Assembly (NCBI GenBank): GCA_963831385.1
Contig: CAWHPW010000006.1
Span: forward strand, 124,001 to 188,000
Direction: 5' to 3'
From: JACVRX01 sp963831385
GTDB lineage: Bacteria > Actinomycetota > Actinomycetes > Jiangellales > Jiangellaceae
DNA: 64,000 nt
Below are positions 1-8,003 of this stretch, piece after piece (within the stretch, counting starts at the first letter, position 1; the number at the start of each line of letters is the position of its first letter). A program made the translations under genes and the position numbers. The notes under the pieces were generated by a model. It saw nothing but the letters and a program-made list of their open reading frames with translations, did not search any database and was not told where the DNA came from.

Positions 1-94
1 ACAGTACTTCGACGGGCATCCTCTGGTTGACTATCTTGCCGATGTATTCCTTCGTACCGTCGGCGAGCGTCACCCGTGTGTACCAAGATCCACA
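1..94 (-). other. N-terminal splicing region of a RecA intein
   Basis: The region encodes 31 residues starting with the nucleophilic Cys1 required for protein splicing, then a Hint-type block A (TRVTLADGT...IGKIV). The insertion point is directly after RecA Gly205, where the Mycobacterium leprae RecA intein is known to sit. From memory of that intein, the first 20-30 residues resemble it closely (TRVTLADG, IGKIVN). The M. tuberculosis RecA intein uses a different site. Whether a LAGLIDADG homing endonuclease is present lies outside the window. Confidence 0.85.
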
Positions 95-709
95 TCCGAA
101 CATGACGCCTATTTTTTCGCGAAGTTGGTTGATGAAAATCGCTGTGGTCCTTGAATGGTTCAAAGCGCCGGCTATTTTTCGCAACGCCTGACTCATCAAT
201 CGTGCCTGCAAGCCGACGTGGCTATCGCCCATCTCGCCCTCGATTTCGGCTCGCGGTACCAAGGCCGCCACCGAGTCGATCACGATGATGTCGATCGCAC
301 CGGACCGGATCAGCGTGTCGGCAATCTCCAGCGCTTGTTCACCGGTGTCAGGCTGCGATACCAGCAGCTCGTCGGTGTCGACACCGAGGGCCTTGGCGTA
401 CTCAGGGTCGAGGGCGTGCTCGGCGTCGATGAACGCCGCGATGCCACCGGCTTTCTGAGCGTTCGCCACGGCATGTAAAGCCAGACTGGTCTTCCCACTG
501 GCCTCCGGTCCGTATATTTCGACCACTCGACCGCGCGGAAAGCCGCCGATGCCGAGCGCGACGTCGATTGAGATCGAGCCGCTGGGAATCACATCCACCG
601 GCGCTCGCGCCTCGTCACCGAGGCGCATCACCGACCCCTCGCCGTGGGCCCGCTTGATCTGGGTGATCGCGGTCTCGAGGGCCTTGTCGCGGTCCGCGGG
701 AACTGCCAT
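1..709 (-). CDS. recA: RecA recombinase, 5' part, interrupted by an intein (truncated by window edge)
   Basis: Homologous-recombination and SOS ATPase. ATG at 709-707 is preceded by AGGTGG. The first 205 residues are RecA: Walker A GPEASGKT at residues 67-74, Walker B-like IIVIDS, and the conserved stretch ending REKIGVMFG. Codon 206 (94-92) is Cys, not the Ser of the usual MFGSPE. It begins a non-RecA stretch with TRVTLADGTKEYIGK, typical of an intein splicing block A. Thirty-one intein residues are visible before the window ends, so the endonuclease domain, C-extein and recX cannot be seen. The frame is open throughout. RecA assignment is certain; the intein call rests on the junction position and block A. 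Confidence 0.95.
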   Translation of the reverse strand, partial: MAVPADRDKALETAITQIKRAHGEGSVMRLGDEARAPVDVIPSGSISIDVALGIGGFPRGRVVEIYGPEASGKTSLALHAVANAQKAGGIAAFIDAEHALDPEYAKALGVDTDELLVSQPDTGEQALEIADTLIRSGAIDIIVIDSVAALVPRAEIEGEMGDSHVGLQARLMSQALRKIAGALNHSRTTAIFINQLREKIGVMFGCGSWYTRVTLADGTKEYIGKIVNQRMPVEVL

Positions 710-854
710 GGATGCCACCTGAGGGTCGGCGGGCCGCTGCTTGCGACCCGGGACTGTTCGGTCGTCGTTTCGGACGCTACGCGCCGGTTCCGACAGACCC
801 ACGACGACGCTCCGCAGGCTGTGGACGACGCTCACGTTCCGACGTCACCTGGGG

Positions 855-883
855 ACACTATGCCGAACTGGTGTTCGAGAGAA
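855..883 (-). promoter_or_regulatory. Candidate recA promoter
   Basis: Reading the minus strand, TTCTCT (883-878) and TAGTGT (860-855) are separated by 17 bp, a standard sigma-70-type spacing. The LexA palindrome fills the spacer. The gap from here to the recA start is about 145 bases and holds no other gene. Confidence 0.5.
864..877. promoter_or_regulatory. SOS box (LexA operator) of recA
   Basis: CGAACTGGTGTTCG is a CGAAC-N4-GTTCG palindrome, the LexA operator form known in mycobacteria and other Gram-positive bacteria. It lies between the candidate -35 and -10 elements of recA, where repressor binding would block polymerase. Confidence 0.85.
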
Positions 884-907
884 CCCGACACGCCGCCAGA
901 CCCGGCC

Positions 908-2485
908 TCAGCCGGGTAGAGCCGATTCCTCGAGCGCGTCGCGCGCCTCGTCGAGCAGGATGCGCTCTGCGCGCCGATAGATCTCGTCCGCCTGTGCCGG
1001 GGTGTCCCCCACCGCCGTGAGTCCGACCCGGCCGTGCTCGGTGATGCAGCTGATCATGTGGAAGACCACGCCGGTCTGCCGCGCCTGATCGAAGTGCAGG
1101 CCGTGCCGGGCCACGATGTCGAACAGGTCGTCGAGGCTCAGCCCGCGGAGCAACGGCGACTCGAGGTGGTCCGTGGCGACCAGGTGCTTCTCCCGACCCG
1201 CCGGGGTCAGGAACATCCCGGTTGCGCCTCCGTATCGTCCGTCGGTGAGGAACTGCAGGGTCAGGAACGGGTGCGTTGTGCCGCCCTTGCGGAGGTTGAG
1301 CTCGATCGCATACTGCGTCCACTCCCCGCCGGTGTCCTTGACCACGACGAAGTCGATCGCGAACCGGCCCAGCACACCCTCGCGCGCCAGTCGCGCCCCG
1401 ACCGTCGCTGCGTCGGCGCTGATGGCTCGGGCGTAGGCGAAGTCGGCCGGGAACCGGCAGCCGAGGTACTTTTGGCCGCTCGGTCCGCCGAGTAACTGGT
1501 CGTGAGTGGACAGCAGCTCCACCTCGCCACCGGGCATCACGCGCAACTGCACACTCGGGCTGCGCAACTCGACGCCTGAGATGCGCTCCTCGACGATGCC
1601 TCCGCGTTCGGCCAGTTTGTCGACGTACCCGTCGAAGGGCATGTCCGGCCGTTCGAACTGCATGGCGCGCAGCCGGCCGGTGACTTCCTCCCGCTCCTCC
1701 GCCGTGCCGGCGGCAGGGAGGTTCCGCAGATCGACCAGCGCGTTGCCCGCTCCAGAAACCCCTTCGTTCAGCTTGACGATCACCTCAGTGACGGTCGGCC
1801 GCTCCTTCCGCAACCGAGCGGTGGCCTCGACCAACTCGTCGAACGTGTGCAGATCCTCGAACCCGATCGGATGCTGCACTCCCTCCTCGGCGAACAGCCG
1901 GCGGCATCCCGTCTTCGTCCCGAGTTCGAACAGCCGGGGATCTGCGCCGTACATGGGAATGCCCAGCGCCAGCGCGACGTCGCGCTCCGCCTCTGTCGTG
2001 TTGTACGGGATGAGGTGCGAGCGCTTCCGATCCGGGATGAGTGCGGCGATCTGGCGGAGTAACCGCGGTCGCTCGAGCAGCTTCTCAGACAGTGGATGTG
2101 ACGACGAGTCGTTGACGGAGACGAGCGAGAGCCGGGCCCGGGCGTGGCTCGGTATCACGCCGGGCAGCAAGGCGAGGTAATACTCGACAATGGCGGGCGC
2201 CACCGGCATCGAGGTCACGTAGACCATTCGTAGCCGCGGCTGACGCAGCAAAAGGAGGAGGAACAGGAATCGTTCCTCGAATGCCTGCGACAGCGAGCCG
2301 CCGCTCCGCTCGCCGACCCGGTCCAGGGTGACCGATGGGATGACGACGACCGACTCGCCCACTTCGTTGAGCCGCATCGAGTTCCACACGGTGGGCATGC
2401 GTTCTTGGAGTCGGTCGAAGCGCTCGTAGCGCTGCGCCTCGTCCAGCGCGGACAGGGCTGCGTCGGTCACCGAATCGGTCGTCAC
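908..2485 (-). CDS. ATP-grasp ligase, peptide ligase PGM1-related
   Basis: A 525-residue protein resembling the PGM1 peptide ligase family (ATP-grasp enzymes that join an acid and an amine with ATP; PGM1 acts in pheganomycin biosynthesis). The C-terminal half carries ATP-grasp hallmarks: EVIVKLNEGVSGAGNALV (nucleotide-binding strand/loop) and the metal-binding AIELNLRKGGTTHPF. The N-terminal half is the family's extra domain. GTG start 2485-2483 overlaps the upstream cyclase stop as GTGA, so translation is probably coupled. No precursor-peptide or biosynthetic genes are adjacent, so the substrate is unknown. It is the last gene of the signalling operon. Confidence 0.75.
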   Translation of the reverse strand: MTTDSVTDAALSALDEAQRYERFDRLQERMPTVWNSMRLNEVGESVVVIPSVTLDRVGERSGGSLSQAFEERFLFLLLLLRQPRLRMVYVTSMPVAPAIVEYYLALLPGVIPSHARARLSLVSVNDSSSHPLSEKLLERPRLLRQIAALIPDRKRSHLIPYNTTEAERDVALALGIPMYGADPRLFELGTKTGCRRLFAEEGVQHPIGFEDLHTFDELVEATARLRKERPTVTEVIVKLNEGVSGAGNALVDLRNLPAAGTAEEREEVTGRLRAMQFERPDMPFDGYVDKLAERGGIVEERISGVELRSPSVQLRVMPGGEVELLSTHDQLLGGPSGQKYLGCRFPADFAYARAISADAATVGARLAREGVLGRFAIDFVVVKDTGGEWTQYAIELNLRKGGTTHPFLTLQFLTDGRYGGATGMFLTPAGREKHLVATDHLESPLLRGLSLDDLFDIVARHGLHFDQARQTGVVFHMISCITEHGRVGLTAVGDTPAQADEIYRRAERILLDEARDALEESALPG

Positions 2486-3609
2486 GACGTCACCCGGGCG
2501 GAGTCGAGGCCCTTCACGTCGTACACCCGCACCGGCCGGCTGAACCCGGCGAGTGTCAGCTCACCGACCTCGTCCCCGACCACGATTCCTTCCGCTCCTG
2601 CATGCACCCGTTGGGTGACCAGGATTTGCCCCGGCGCAGCCTCGGAGCACAGTCGCGACGCGAGGTTCGTGACGCTGCCGATGGCCGCGTAGTCGAAGCG
2701 CCCTTCGAACCCGATCCGCCCGAGCGTGGCATACCCCTGGGCAATACCGGCGGCAAAGGCGAGGTCGTACCCTCGGCGTGCCCATCCGTCGGCGAGGTCT
2801 TGGACCCGGGACCGCATGGCGACGCTCATCCGCACGGCTCGAGCAGGCCCGTCGTCGCAGGGGATCGGGTCGTTGAAGAACACCATGAGACCGTCACCAG
2901 CGAAACGCTCCAGGGTGCCCTCGAAACGGAAGATCAGATCTCCGAGCGCAGCGTGATACTCGCTCAGGACGCCCATGACCTCCTCGGGCTCGGCAGTCTC
3001 CGCGAACGCAGTGAATCGCCGGAGGTCGCAGAACACGACGACGATTTCGCGCCGATGGCTCTGCAGGAACGACTCGTCGCCGGAATCCACGACCAGCTCG
3101 GCGACCTGCGGTGAGAGGAACCGACGTAACCGACTGACCCGGCCGAGCTCCTCCACCTGGGTCTGCACCCGCTCTTCGAGCTGACGATTCCACTCCGCCA
3201 ACTCCTCGCGCTGGCGTTCGATGGTGTCGTGATGCTGCTTGATCCGAACGAGGGACCGGACCCGGGCGAGCAGCTCCGTCTGGTCGAACGGCTTCGTGAC
3301 GAAGTCGTCGGCGCCGGTCTCGAGCGCGCGTCGTTTCTCCTGGTCGCCGCTCGCCGTGATCATCACCACCGGGAGAAACGCCGTGGCAGGGTCCTCCCGG
3401 ATCCGGCGACAGACCTCGTAGCCGTCCATCCCCGGCATCAGGATGTCCAGCAGAACGAGGTCCGGTTGGTTCTCCTGGAGTGCCTGTAGACCCTCTTCCC
3501 CCGAAGCAGCGGTCACCACCTGGTACCCCTTGGGGATCAAGATGGCCTCGAGGAGGCGCGTGTTCTGCGGCAGATCGTCGATGACCAATACCGTCGGTTC
3601 CTCGCTCAT
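2482..3609 (-). CDS. Response regulator with class III adenylate/guanylate cyclase output
   Basis: 375 residues. Residues about 5-120 are a receiver domain (VLVIDD acidic pair; phospho-acceptor Asp in VLLDILMPGMDG; Lys in TKPFDQ). A coiled linker at about 125-160 leads to a class III nucleotide cyclase domain. Both metal-binding aspartates (FCDLRRF and FAGDG) and the Asn/Arg pair (TNLASRL) are kept. The purine-specifying Lys is replaced by Arg (LERFAGDG) and the partner Asp/Thr by Ala (YAAIG), so cAMP cannot be assumed as product. It overlaps both neighbours (ATGA at 3606-3609, GTGA at 2482-2485). The likely role is turning phosphorelay input into a cyclic nucleotide. Confidence 0.88.
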   Translation of the reverse strand: MSEEPTVLVIDDLPQNTRLLEAILIPKGYQVVTAASGEEGLQALQENQPDLVLLDILMPGMDGYEVCRRIREDPATAFLPVVMITASGDQEKRRALETGADDFVTKPFDQTELLARVRSLVRIKQHHDTIERQREELAEWNRQLEERVQTQVEELGRVSRLRRFLSPQVAELVVDSGDESFLQSHRREIVVVFCDLRRFTAFAETAEPEEVMGVLSEYHAALGDLIFRFEGTLERFAGDGLMVFFNDPIPCDDGPARAVRMSVAMRSRVQDLADGWARRGYDLAFAAGIAQGYATLGRIGFEGRFDYAAIGSVTNLASRLCSEAAPGQILVTQRVHAGAEGIVVGDEVGELTLAGFSRPVRVYDVKGLDSARVTS

Positions 3610-3992
3610 CCAGGGGACCCCTTTCCGTCCAAGAACCCGCGAACCTGCTCCGGTAGCGCGCGGATGCTGATCGGCTTCTCGAGATAGCCGTCGAACCCCG
3701 CACCGAAGGCCCGCTCACGGTCCTCCCTCATTGCGAAGGCAGTTACTGCGACGACCGGCACGTCGCGGGTGCGAGGACTCGTCCGGAGGAGCCGCAGCGC
3801 CTCCATGCCGTCCATCTGCGGGAGTTGGAGGTCCATCAGGACCAGATCCGGTTCGCAATCCTGCGCCAATGCGACGCCCTGTTCGCCGGAGCTGGCCTCG
3901 ACGATCTCGTAGCCGGCGAATTGCAGCACGTCGCGGATCAGCTTGAGGTTCCGCTCGTTGTCCTCGACGACGAGGATCCGCTGCCCGGTCAC
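3606..3992 (-). CDS. Single-domain response regulator (DivK/CheY-like)
   Basis: 128 residues consisting only of a receiver domain: VVEDNERN acidic pocket, phospho-acceptor Asp in LVLMDLQLPQMDG, conserved Thr/Ala in VVAVTAFAM and Lys in EKPIS. The GTG start at 3992-3990 overlaps the kinase stop (GTGA) and has GGAGG five bases upstream; a longer upstream frame has no support. With no output domain it probably shuttles phosphate between the hybrid kinase and the cyclase regulator. Confidence 0.88.
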   Translation of the reverse strand: MTGQRILVVEDNERNLKLIRDVLQFAGYEIVEASSGEQGVALAQDCEPDLVLMDLQLPQMDGMEALRLLRTSPRTRDVPVVAVTAFAMREDRERAFGAGFDGYLEKPISIRALPEQVRGFLDGKGSPG

Positions 3993-6616
3993 AACGCCTC
4001 CGATCCAGACGTCACCGTGGCGCCAGTGGCGCGGGTCACCAGACTCACGAGGACGGCCGGGTCGAACTCGCTCTTCTGCGCCACATAGGAAATCCGTCCC
4101 CGTAGCCGGTCCTTGTCGGCTCGGGTCAACGTCTTGGCAGTGAATACGACGATGGGGATTGCCCTGGTCGCTAGATCGCTGCGCAATGCCTCCGCGACGG
4201 CGAACCCGTCCATGCCGGGCATGAGCAGGTCGAGGAGTACCACCGACGGCCGGTGCGACCGGGCCATGGCAGTGCCAGTTTCGCCGTCGCTCGCGCTGAG
4301 GACGGTCCACCCTCGCGGTTCGAGAACGGACGTGACCAGCTCGAGGGCGAGCGGGTCGTCGTCGATGACCAACAAGGTGCCGGCCTCCGGCAGAACTCCG
4401 ACGCGCGAGAGTGCCGCCAAGACGTGCTCCCGGCTGACCGGCTTGACCAGGTACTCCGCAGCACCTAGCGCGAAGCCCGTCCCGCGCTCGTCGAGCATCG
4501 AAACGACGATCACGGGTATTTCCGCGGTGACTGTATCTGCCTTGAGGGCGGTCAGTACCTCCCACCCGTTCATATCGGGCAGGCGGATGTCCAACACGAC
4601 CGCAGCGGGGTGTGTGCGCTGGACGGTCTCCAAGCCCGACGGGCCGTCACGTGCACCGACAACCTCGACACCCGCGCCCTCCAGATACAACGTCAGCAGG
4701 TCGAGAGAGGGCCGGTCGTCCTCGATGACCACAACCAGCGGGCCCCCTGTGGGTGCCTGCTCGGTCGATCCTGCGGGCGGCTCTGAGGTCGTGCCCAACG
4801 GAATCGCGAAGCCGAACGTGCTGCCGACGCCGACCTCGGACTCGAGCCACATGCGGCCGTCGAGCAGCTCGAGGATGCGCTTGGACAGGGTGAGTCCCAA
4901 GCCAGTCCCTTCGTGCTGTTGCACGCCCCGGCCGGCCTGCTGGAACGATTCGAAGATGCGCTCGCGATCGTCGGGCGCAATCCCGATCCCGGTGTCGCTC
5001 ACCGTCACCACGAGCTCGGGGCCGTCGACGCGGGCCCGTGCGGCAACCTCGCCGCCGTCGGGTGTGAACTTCACGGCGTTGGACAGCAGGTTGAGCATCA
5101 CCTGCTTGATCCGCAGCTCGTCGGACTCGATCAGGCCGACATCGGGCGCGACGTCGAGCGACAGCGTGATGTCGTGGCGCACGGCTCTTTCACGCACCAT
5201 CGACAGGCCGTACTCCAGCGTCTGTTGCATCGGGAAGGTGGACCGCTGGAGATCCATCCGGCCGGCCTCGACCTTGGACAGGTCCAGGATGTCGTTGAGC
5301 AGCTCCAGCAGGTGCCGACCCGAGCTCAGAATGTCGCGAAGGTACTCGTCTTGGCGGTCGTTGAGGTCGCCGAACATCCGCTCGAGCAGTACCTCCGAGA
5401 AGCCGATCACCGCGTTGAGCGGCGTACGCAGCTCGTGCGACATGCTGGCCAGGAACTCCGACTTGTGCCGGCTGGCCACCTCGACTTCGTCGCTCTTGCG
5501 CTCCAACTCACGGAACAGCCGCGCGTTGTAGATGGCCAATGCGGATTGGCTGGCGAAGGTTTGCAGGAGCTCACAGGTCTCCTCGGAGAAGTCCCCGGGT
5601 CGACGCCGGCGGACCACGAGGGCTCCGACGATACGGTTCTCATGGAGCATCGGTACGGCGACAAGCGACCGCCAGCCTGCATCGTTCAACTGCTGCAGGT
5701 GCGGGTCCAGGTGCTCGCTTTGCAGGTCCGGCAGCTGAATCGGCCGGCCCTCCTTTGCGGCGCGCCCGACCAGCGTGTCGTGCAGGCCGATATGGGTCCG
5801 GCGCAGGGCATCGACGAGCGCGGCACTGGTGCCGTACGCGGTCCGGATGACGAACGCCTCCTCGGCATCGTCGTACTCGAAGATCGACCCGCCGTCGGTA
5901 CCCGAGAGCGGCACCGCCTGCATGATGATCGTCGCAAGCACCTGGTCGGGGTCGAGGCTGGAGCTCACGGCCTGCCCGACCTCGCCCAACGCCTCCAGCT
6001 GGGCGACCTTCTGGCTGAGCTCCCGCTGGCGGGCTTCCAGGGCCCCATGCAGGCGGACCTGCCGAATGGCGATCGCTGCCTGAGTGGCGAAGGTGGTAAG
6101 CACCTCGGTCTCACGGTCACCGAAGGGGTCCACCTCGGTGCGCCACACGTTCAGGACGCCGATGAGCTCGTCACCGAGCATCATCGGCACACCCAGGGTG
6201 GTGCGCAGGCCAGTCAGGCGCTGGACCTCGATTCGGCCGTAGTCCGGGTCGGCGACGACATCGGTGATCTGCTGGGTCCGGCCGTACAGGCTGACCCGGC
6301 CGATGAGCGATCTCCGGTCGACGCTGGCCGGATGTTGGGCTATGTAATCGATGCCCTCTTGGGAGAGGCCCGACGAGCGGGCGAGCTTGAGAAGCTCGCC
6401 CTCCATGAGGTGAATCTGGGCGACGTCGGCTCGGCACAGGCTTCGCGCGCTCTGCACGACGGTCCCGAGAACCGCGTCCAGGTCCGACGCCGACTGGCCC
6501 AGCGCGGACAGAACCTCACTCGTAGCGGCAAGCTGCTGTCGCGCCTCAGCGAGGTCGCGGCGCAGGCGCTCGACAACGGCGTCGGCGTTGTCTCGCTCGT
6601 CCCGGTGGACGGTCAC
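3989..6616 (-). CDS. Hybrid sensor histidine kinase (GAF-GAF-HisKA-HATPase-REC-REC)
   Basis: About 875 residues, no membrane segment, so a cytoplasmic sensor. Order: short coiled coil, GAF 1 (DLDAVLGTVVQSARS...), GAF 2 (GTDGGSIFEYDD...), HisKA with phospho-His in MSHELRTPLNAV near residue 390, HATPase_c (NLLSNAVKFTP, DTGIGI, GTGLGL), then two receivers with Asp in VVLDIRLPDMNG and VLLDLLMPGMDG. I prefer GTG 6616 because AGGAGG lies five bases upstream; ATG at 6658 is the alternative, without a ribosome site. It heads the four-gene operon; the GAF ligands are unknown. Confidence 0.88.
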   Translation of the reverse strand: MTVHRDERDNADAVVERLRRDLAEARQQLAATSEVLSALGQSASDLDAVLGTVVQSARSLCRADVAQIHLMEGELLKLARSSGLSQEGIDYIAQHPASVDRRSLIGRVSLYGRTQQITDVVADPDYGRIEVQRLTGLRTTLGVPMMLGDELIGVLNVWRTEVDPFGDRETEVLTTFATQAAIAIRQVRLHGALEARQRELSQKVAQLEALGEVGQAVSSSLDPDQVLATIIMQAVPLSGTDGGSIFEYDDAEEAFVIRTAYGTSAALVDALRRTHIGLHDTLVGRAAKEGRPIQLPDLQSEHLDPHLQQLNDAGWRSLVAVPMLHENRIVGALVVRRRRPGDFSEETCELLQTFASQSALAIYNARLFRELERKSDEVEVASRHKSEFLASMSHELRTPLNAVIGFSEVLLERMFGDLNDRQDEYLRDILSSGRHLLELLNDILDLSKVEAGRMDLQRSTFPMQQTLEYGLSMVRERAVRHDITLSLDVAPDVGLIESDELRIKQVMLNLLSNAVKFTPDGGEVAARARVDGPELVVTVSDTGIGIAPDDRERIFESFQQAGRGVQQHEGTGLGLTLSKRILELLDGRMWLESEVGVGSTFGFAIPLGTTSEPPAGSTEQAPTGGPLVVVIEDDRPSLDLLTLYLEGAGVEVVGARDGPSGLETVQRTHPAAVVLDIRLPDMNGWEVLTALKADTVTAEIPVIVVSMLDERGTGFALGAAEYLVKPVSREHVLAALSRVGVLPEAGTLLVIDDDPLALELVTSVLEPRGWTVLSASDGETGTAMARSHRPSVVLLDLLMPGMDGFAVAEALRSDLATRAIPIVVFTAKTLTRADKDRLRGRISYVAQKSEFDPAVLVSLVTRATGATVTSGSEAL

Positions 6617-6707
6617 GGCCGCCTCCTCGTCCCCCGCTGCGGGTCGTGCACCCGCCATGCCGAGGCCCGGCGTGCTCGGCGCCGCCGACGCACCACGGCT
6701 GTTGCCG

Positions 6708-8003
6708 TCAGTCTGCTCTCGTCACGGTGGTGGTGCCACCGTTTGAGCGGACCGACGGGAAGGCTGTGGCGGCCAGCAGTGCTGCCGCGAGCACCGACGC
6801 CATCGCATTCAGAACTCCATAGCCAAGCGTTCCCACGACCAGTCCGGCCACTGCGCCCCCACAGGCCGCTGATAGACCCATCAGCAGATCCGAGGCTCCC
6901 TGGGCCGCTGGGCGGTCGGCCGCAGGAACGCCGTCGGTGACCAGGGTCGAGCCGGCGACCAGGCACGCCGACCAGCCCAGCCCGAGCAGGAAGAGTCCCG
7001 CCGTCAGCGCAGCTGAATGACCTTCCTGCGCAGTGCCGGCCAATGCCACTGCCACAAGCAAGGTCACTCCGCCGCCGGCTATCACCGGCACACGTCCGAT
7101 CCGGTCAGCGAGCCATCCCATCACCGGGGAGAATGCGAACATGCCGGCGACGTGGACGCTGACGACCAGTCCGATCAGCTCGAGACTCGCGTGCCCGTGC
7201 TGCATGTGGATCGGAGTCATGACCATGACCGCCACCATCACGGTGTGCGCGATGACGATCGCACCGAGCCCGAGCATGGCCAGTGGTGATCGTGAGACGG
7301 CAACCAGCCCGTGCCGGATCACGCCGTGCCGGCGGACCGGCTCTGACACCGTCCGCAGCGACCGTGCGACAAGAAGCGGATCTGGGCGCAGGCCGACAGC
7401 GACTACCAAGCAGGCCAACGCCAGAAAGACAGCTCCCAGCAGGTACGGTCCGGCCAGCGGTTCGAGCCCGAGCCCGCGCGCCAGCGCTCCGGCCGGTCCG
7501 ACCAGGTTGGGACCGACGACGGCACCGACGGTGGTCGCCCAGACCACGACCGACAATGTCCGCGCCCGCCGAGCCTTCGGGGCGAGGTCGGTGGCAGCGA
7601 AGCGTGCCTGCAGGCCGGCTGTCGTCCCGCCGCCGAAGAGAGCTGTGCCGACGAGAAGCAGAGGGAACGAGCCGAGCTGCCCCGCGACCAGTGCGAGGAC
7701 ACCGCCGATCGCCCCCAGCCCGTAGGCGAATACCAGCCCGACGCGCCGGCCGAGAGCAACCGTGAGCCGCGCCGCAGGAAGCGCTAGCAATGCGGCGCCG
7801 AGTACCTGGGCGCTTTGGGCGAACCCGGCGAGATCCTCGCTGCCGAGAACCTCGGTCGCCAGTAGTGCGCCAACCGCGACACCGCCCGAGACGCCGAGTC
7901 CACCGACGATCTGGCTCGTGAACAGCGTCGCCACAGTTCGCTGCTGGACGACCTCGGCCGCTGCCAGTCGGCTCTGCTCCGCAGGGGGATGAGGAGTCGC
8001 CAT
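6708..8003 (-). CDS. MFS transporter
   Basis: 431 residues with about twelve hydrophobic segments and Gly/Ala-rich helices typical of the major facilitator superfamily. A charged MFS-type loop (GWLADRIGRVPV) is visible after the central helices. The start overlaps the upstream permease stop by one base (TGATG). It follows three ABC-exporter genes in the same orientation, so it may share their role in drug or metabolite efflux. Substrate unknown. Confidence 0.8.
   Translation of the reverse strand: MATPHPPAEQSRLAAAEVVQQRTVATLFTSQIVGGLGVSGGVAVGALLATEVLGSEDLAGFAQSAQVLGAALLALPAARLTVALGRRVGLVFAYGLGAIGGVLALVAGQLGSFPLLLVGTALFGGGTTAGLQARFAATDLAPKARRARTLSVVVWATTVGAVVGPNLVGPAGALARGLGLEPLAGPYLLGAVFLALACLVVAVGLRPDPLLVARSLRTVSEPVRRHGVIRHGLVAVSRSPLAMLGLGAIVIAHTVMVAVMVMTPIHMQHGHASLELIGLVVSVHVAGMFAFSPVMGWLADRIGRVPVIAGGGVTLLVAVALAGTAQEGHSAALTAGLFLLGLGWSACLVAGSTLVTDGVPAADRPAAQGASDLLMGLSAACGGAVAGLVVGTLGYGVLNAMASVLAAALLAATAFPSVRSNGGTTTVTRAD

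Noticed and set aside
1..300. Frameshift or pseudogenisation of recA suggested by the AT-rich edge
   Set aside because: The frame is continuous and the departure from RecA is exactly at a known intein junction.
4913..6940. 675-codon plus-strand open frame antisense to the hybrid kinase
   Set aside because: No recognisable domain; the minus-strand kinase has complete motifs.
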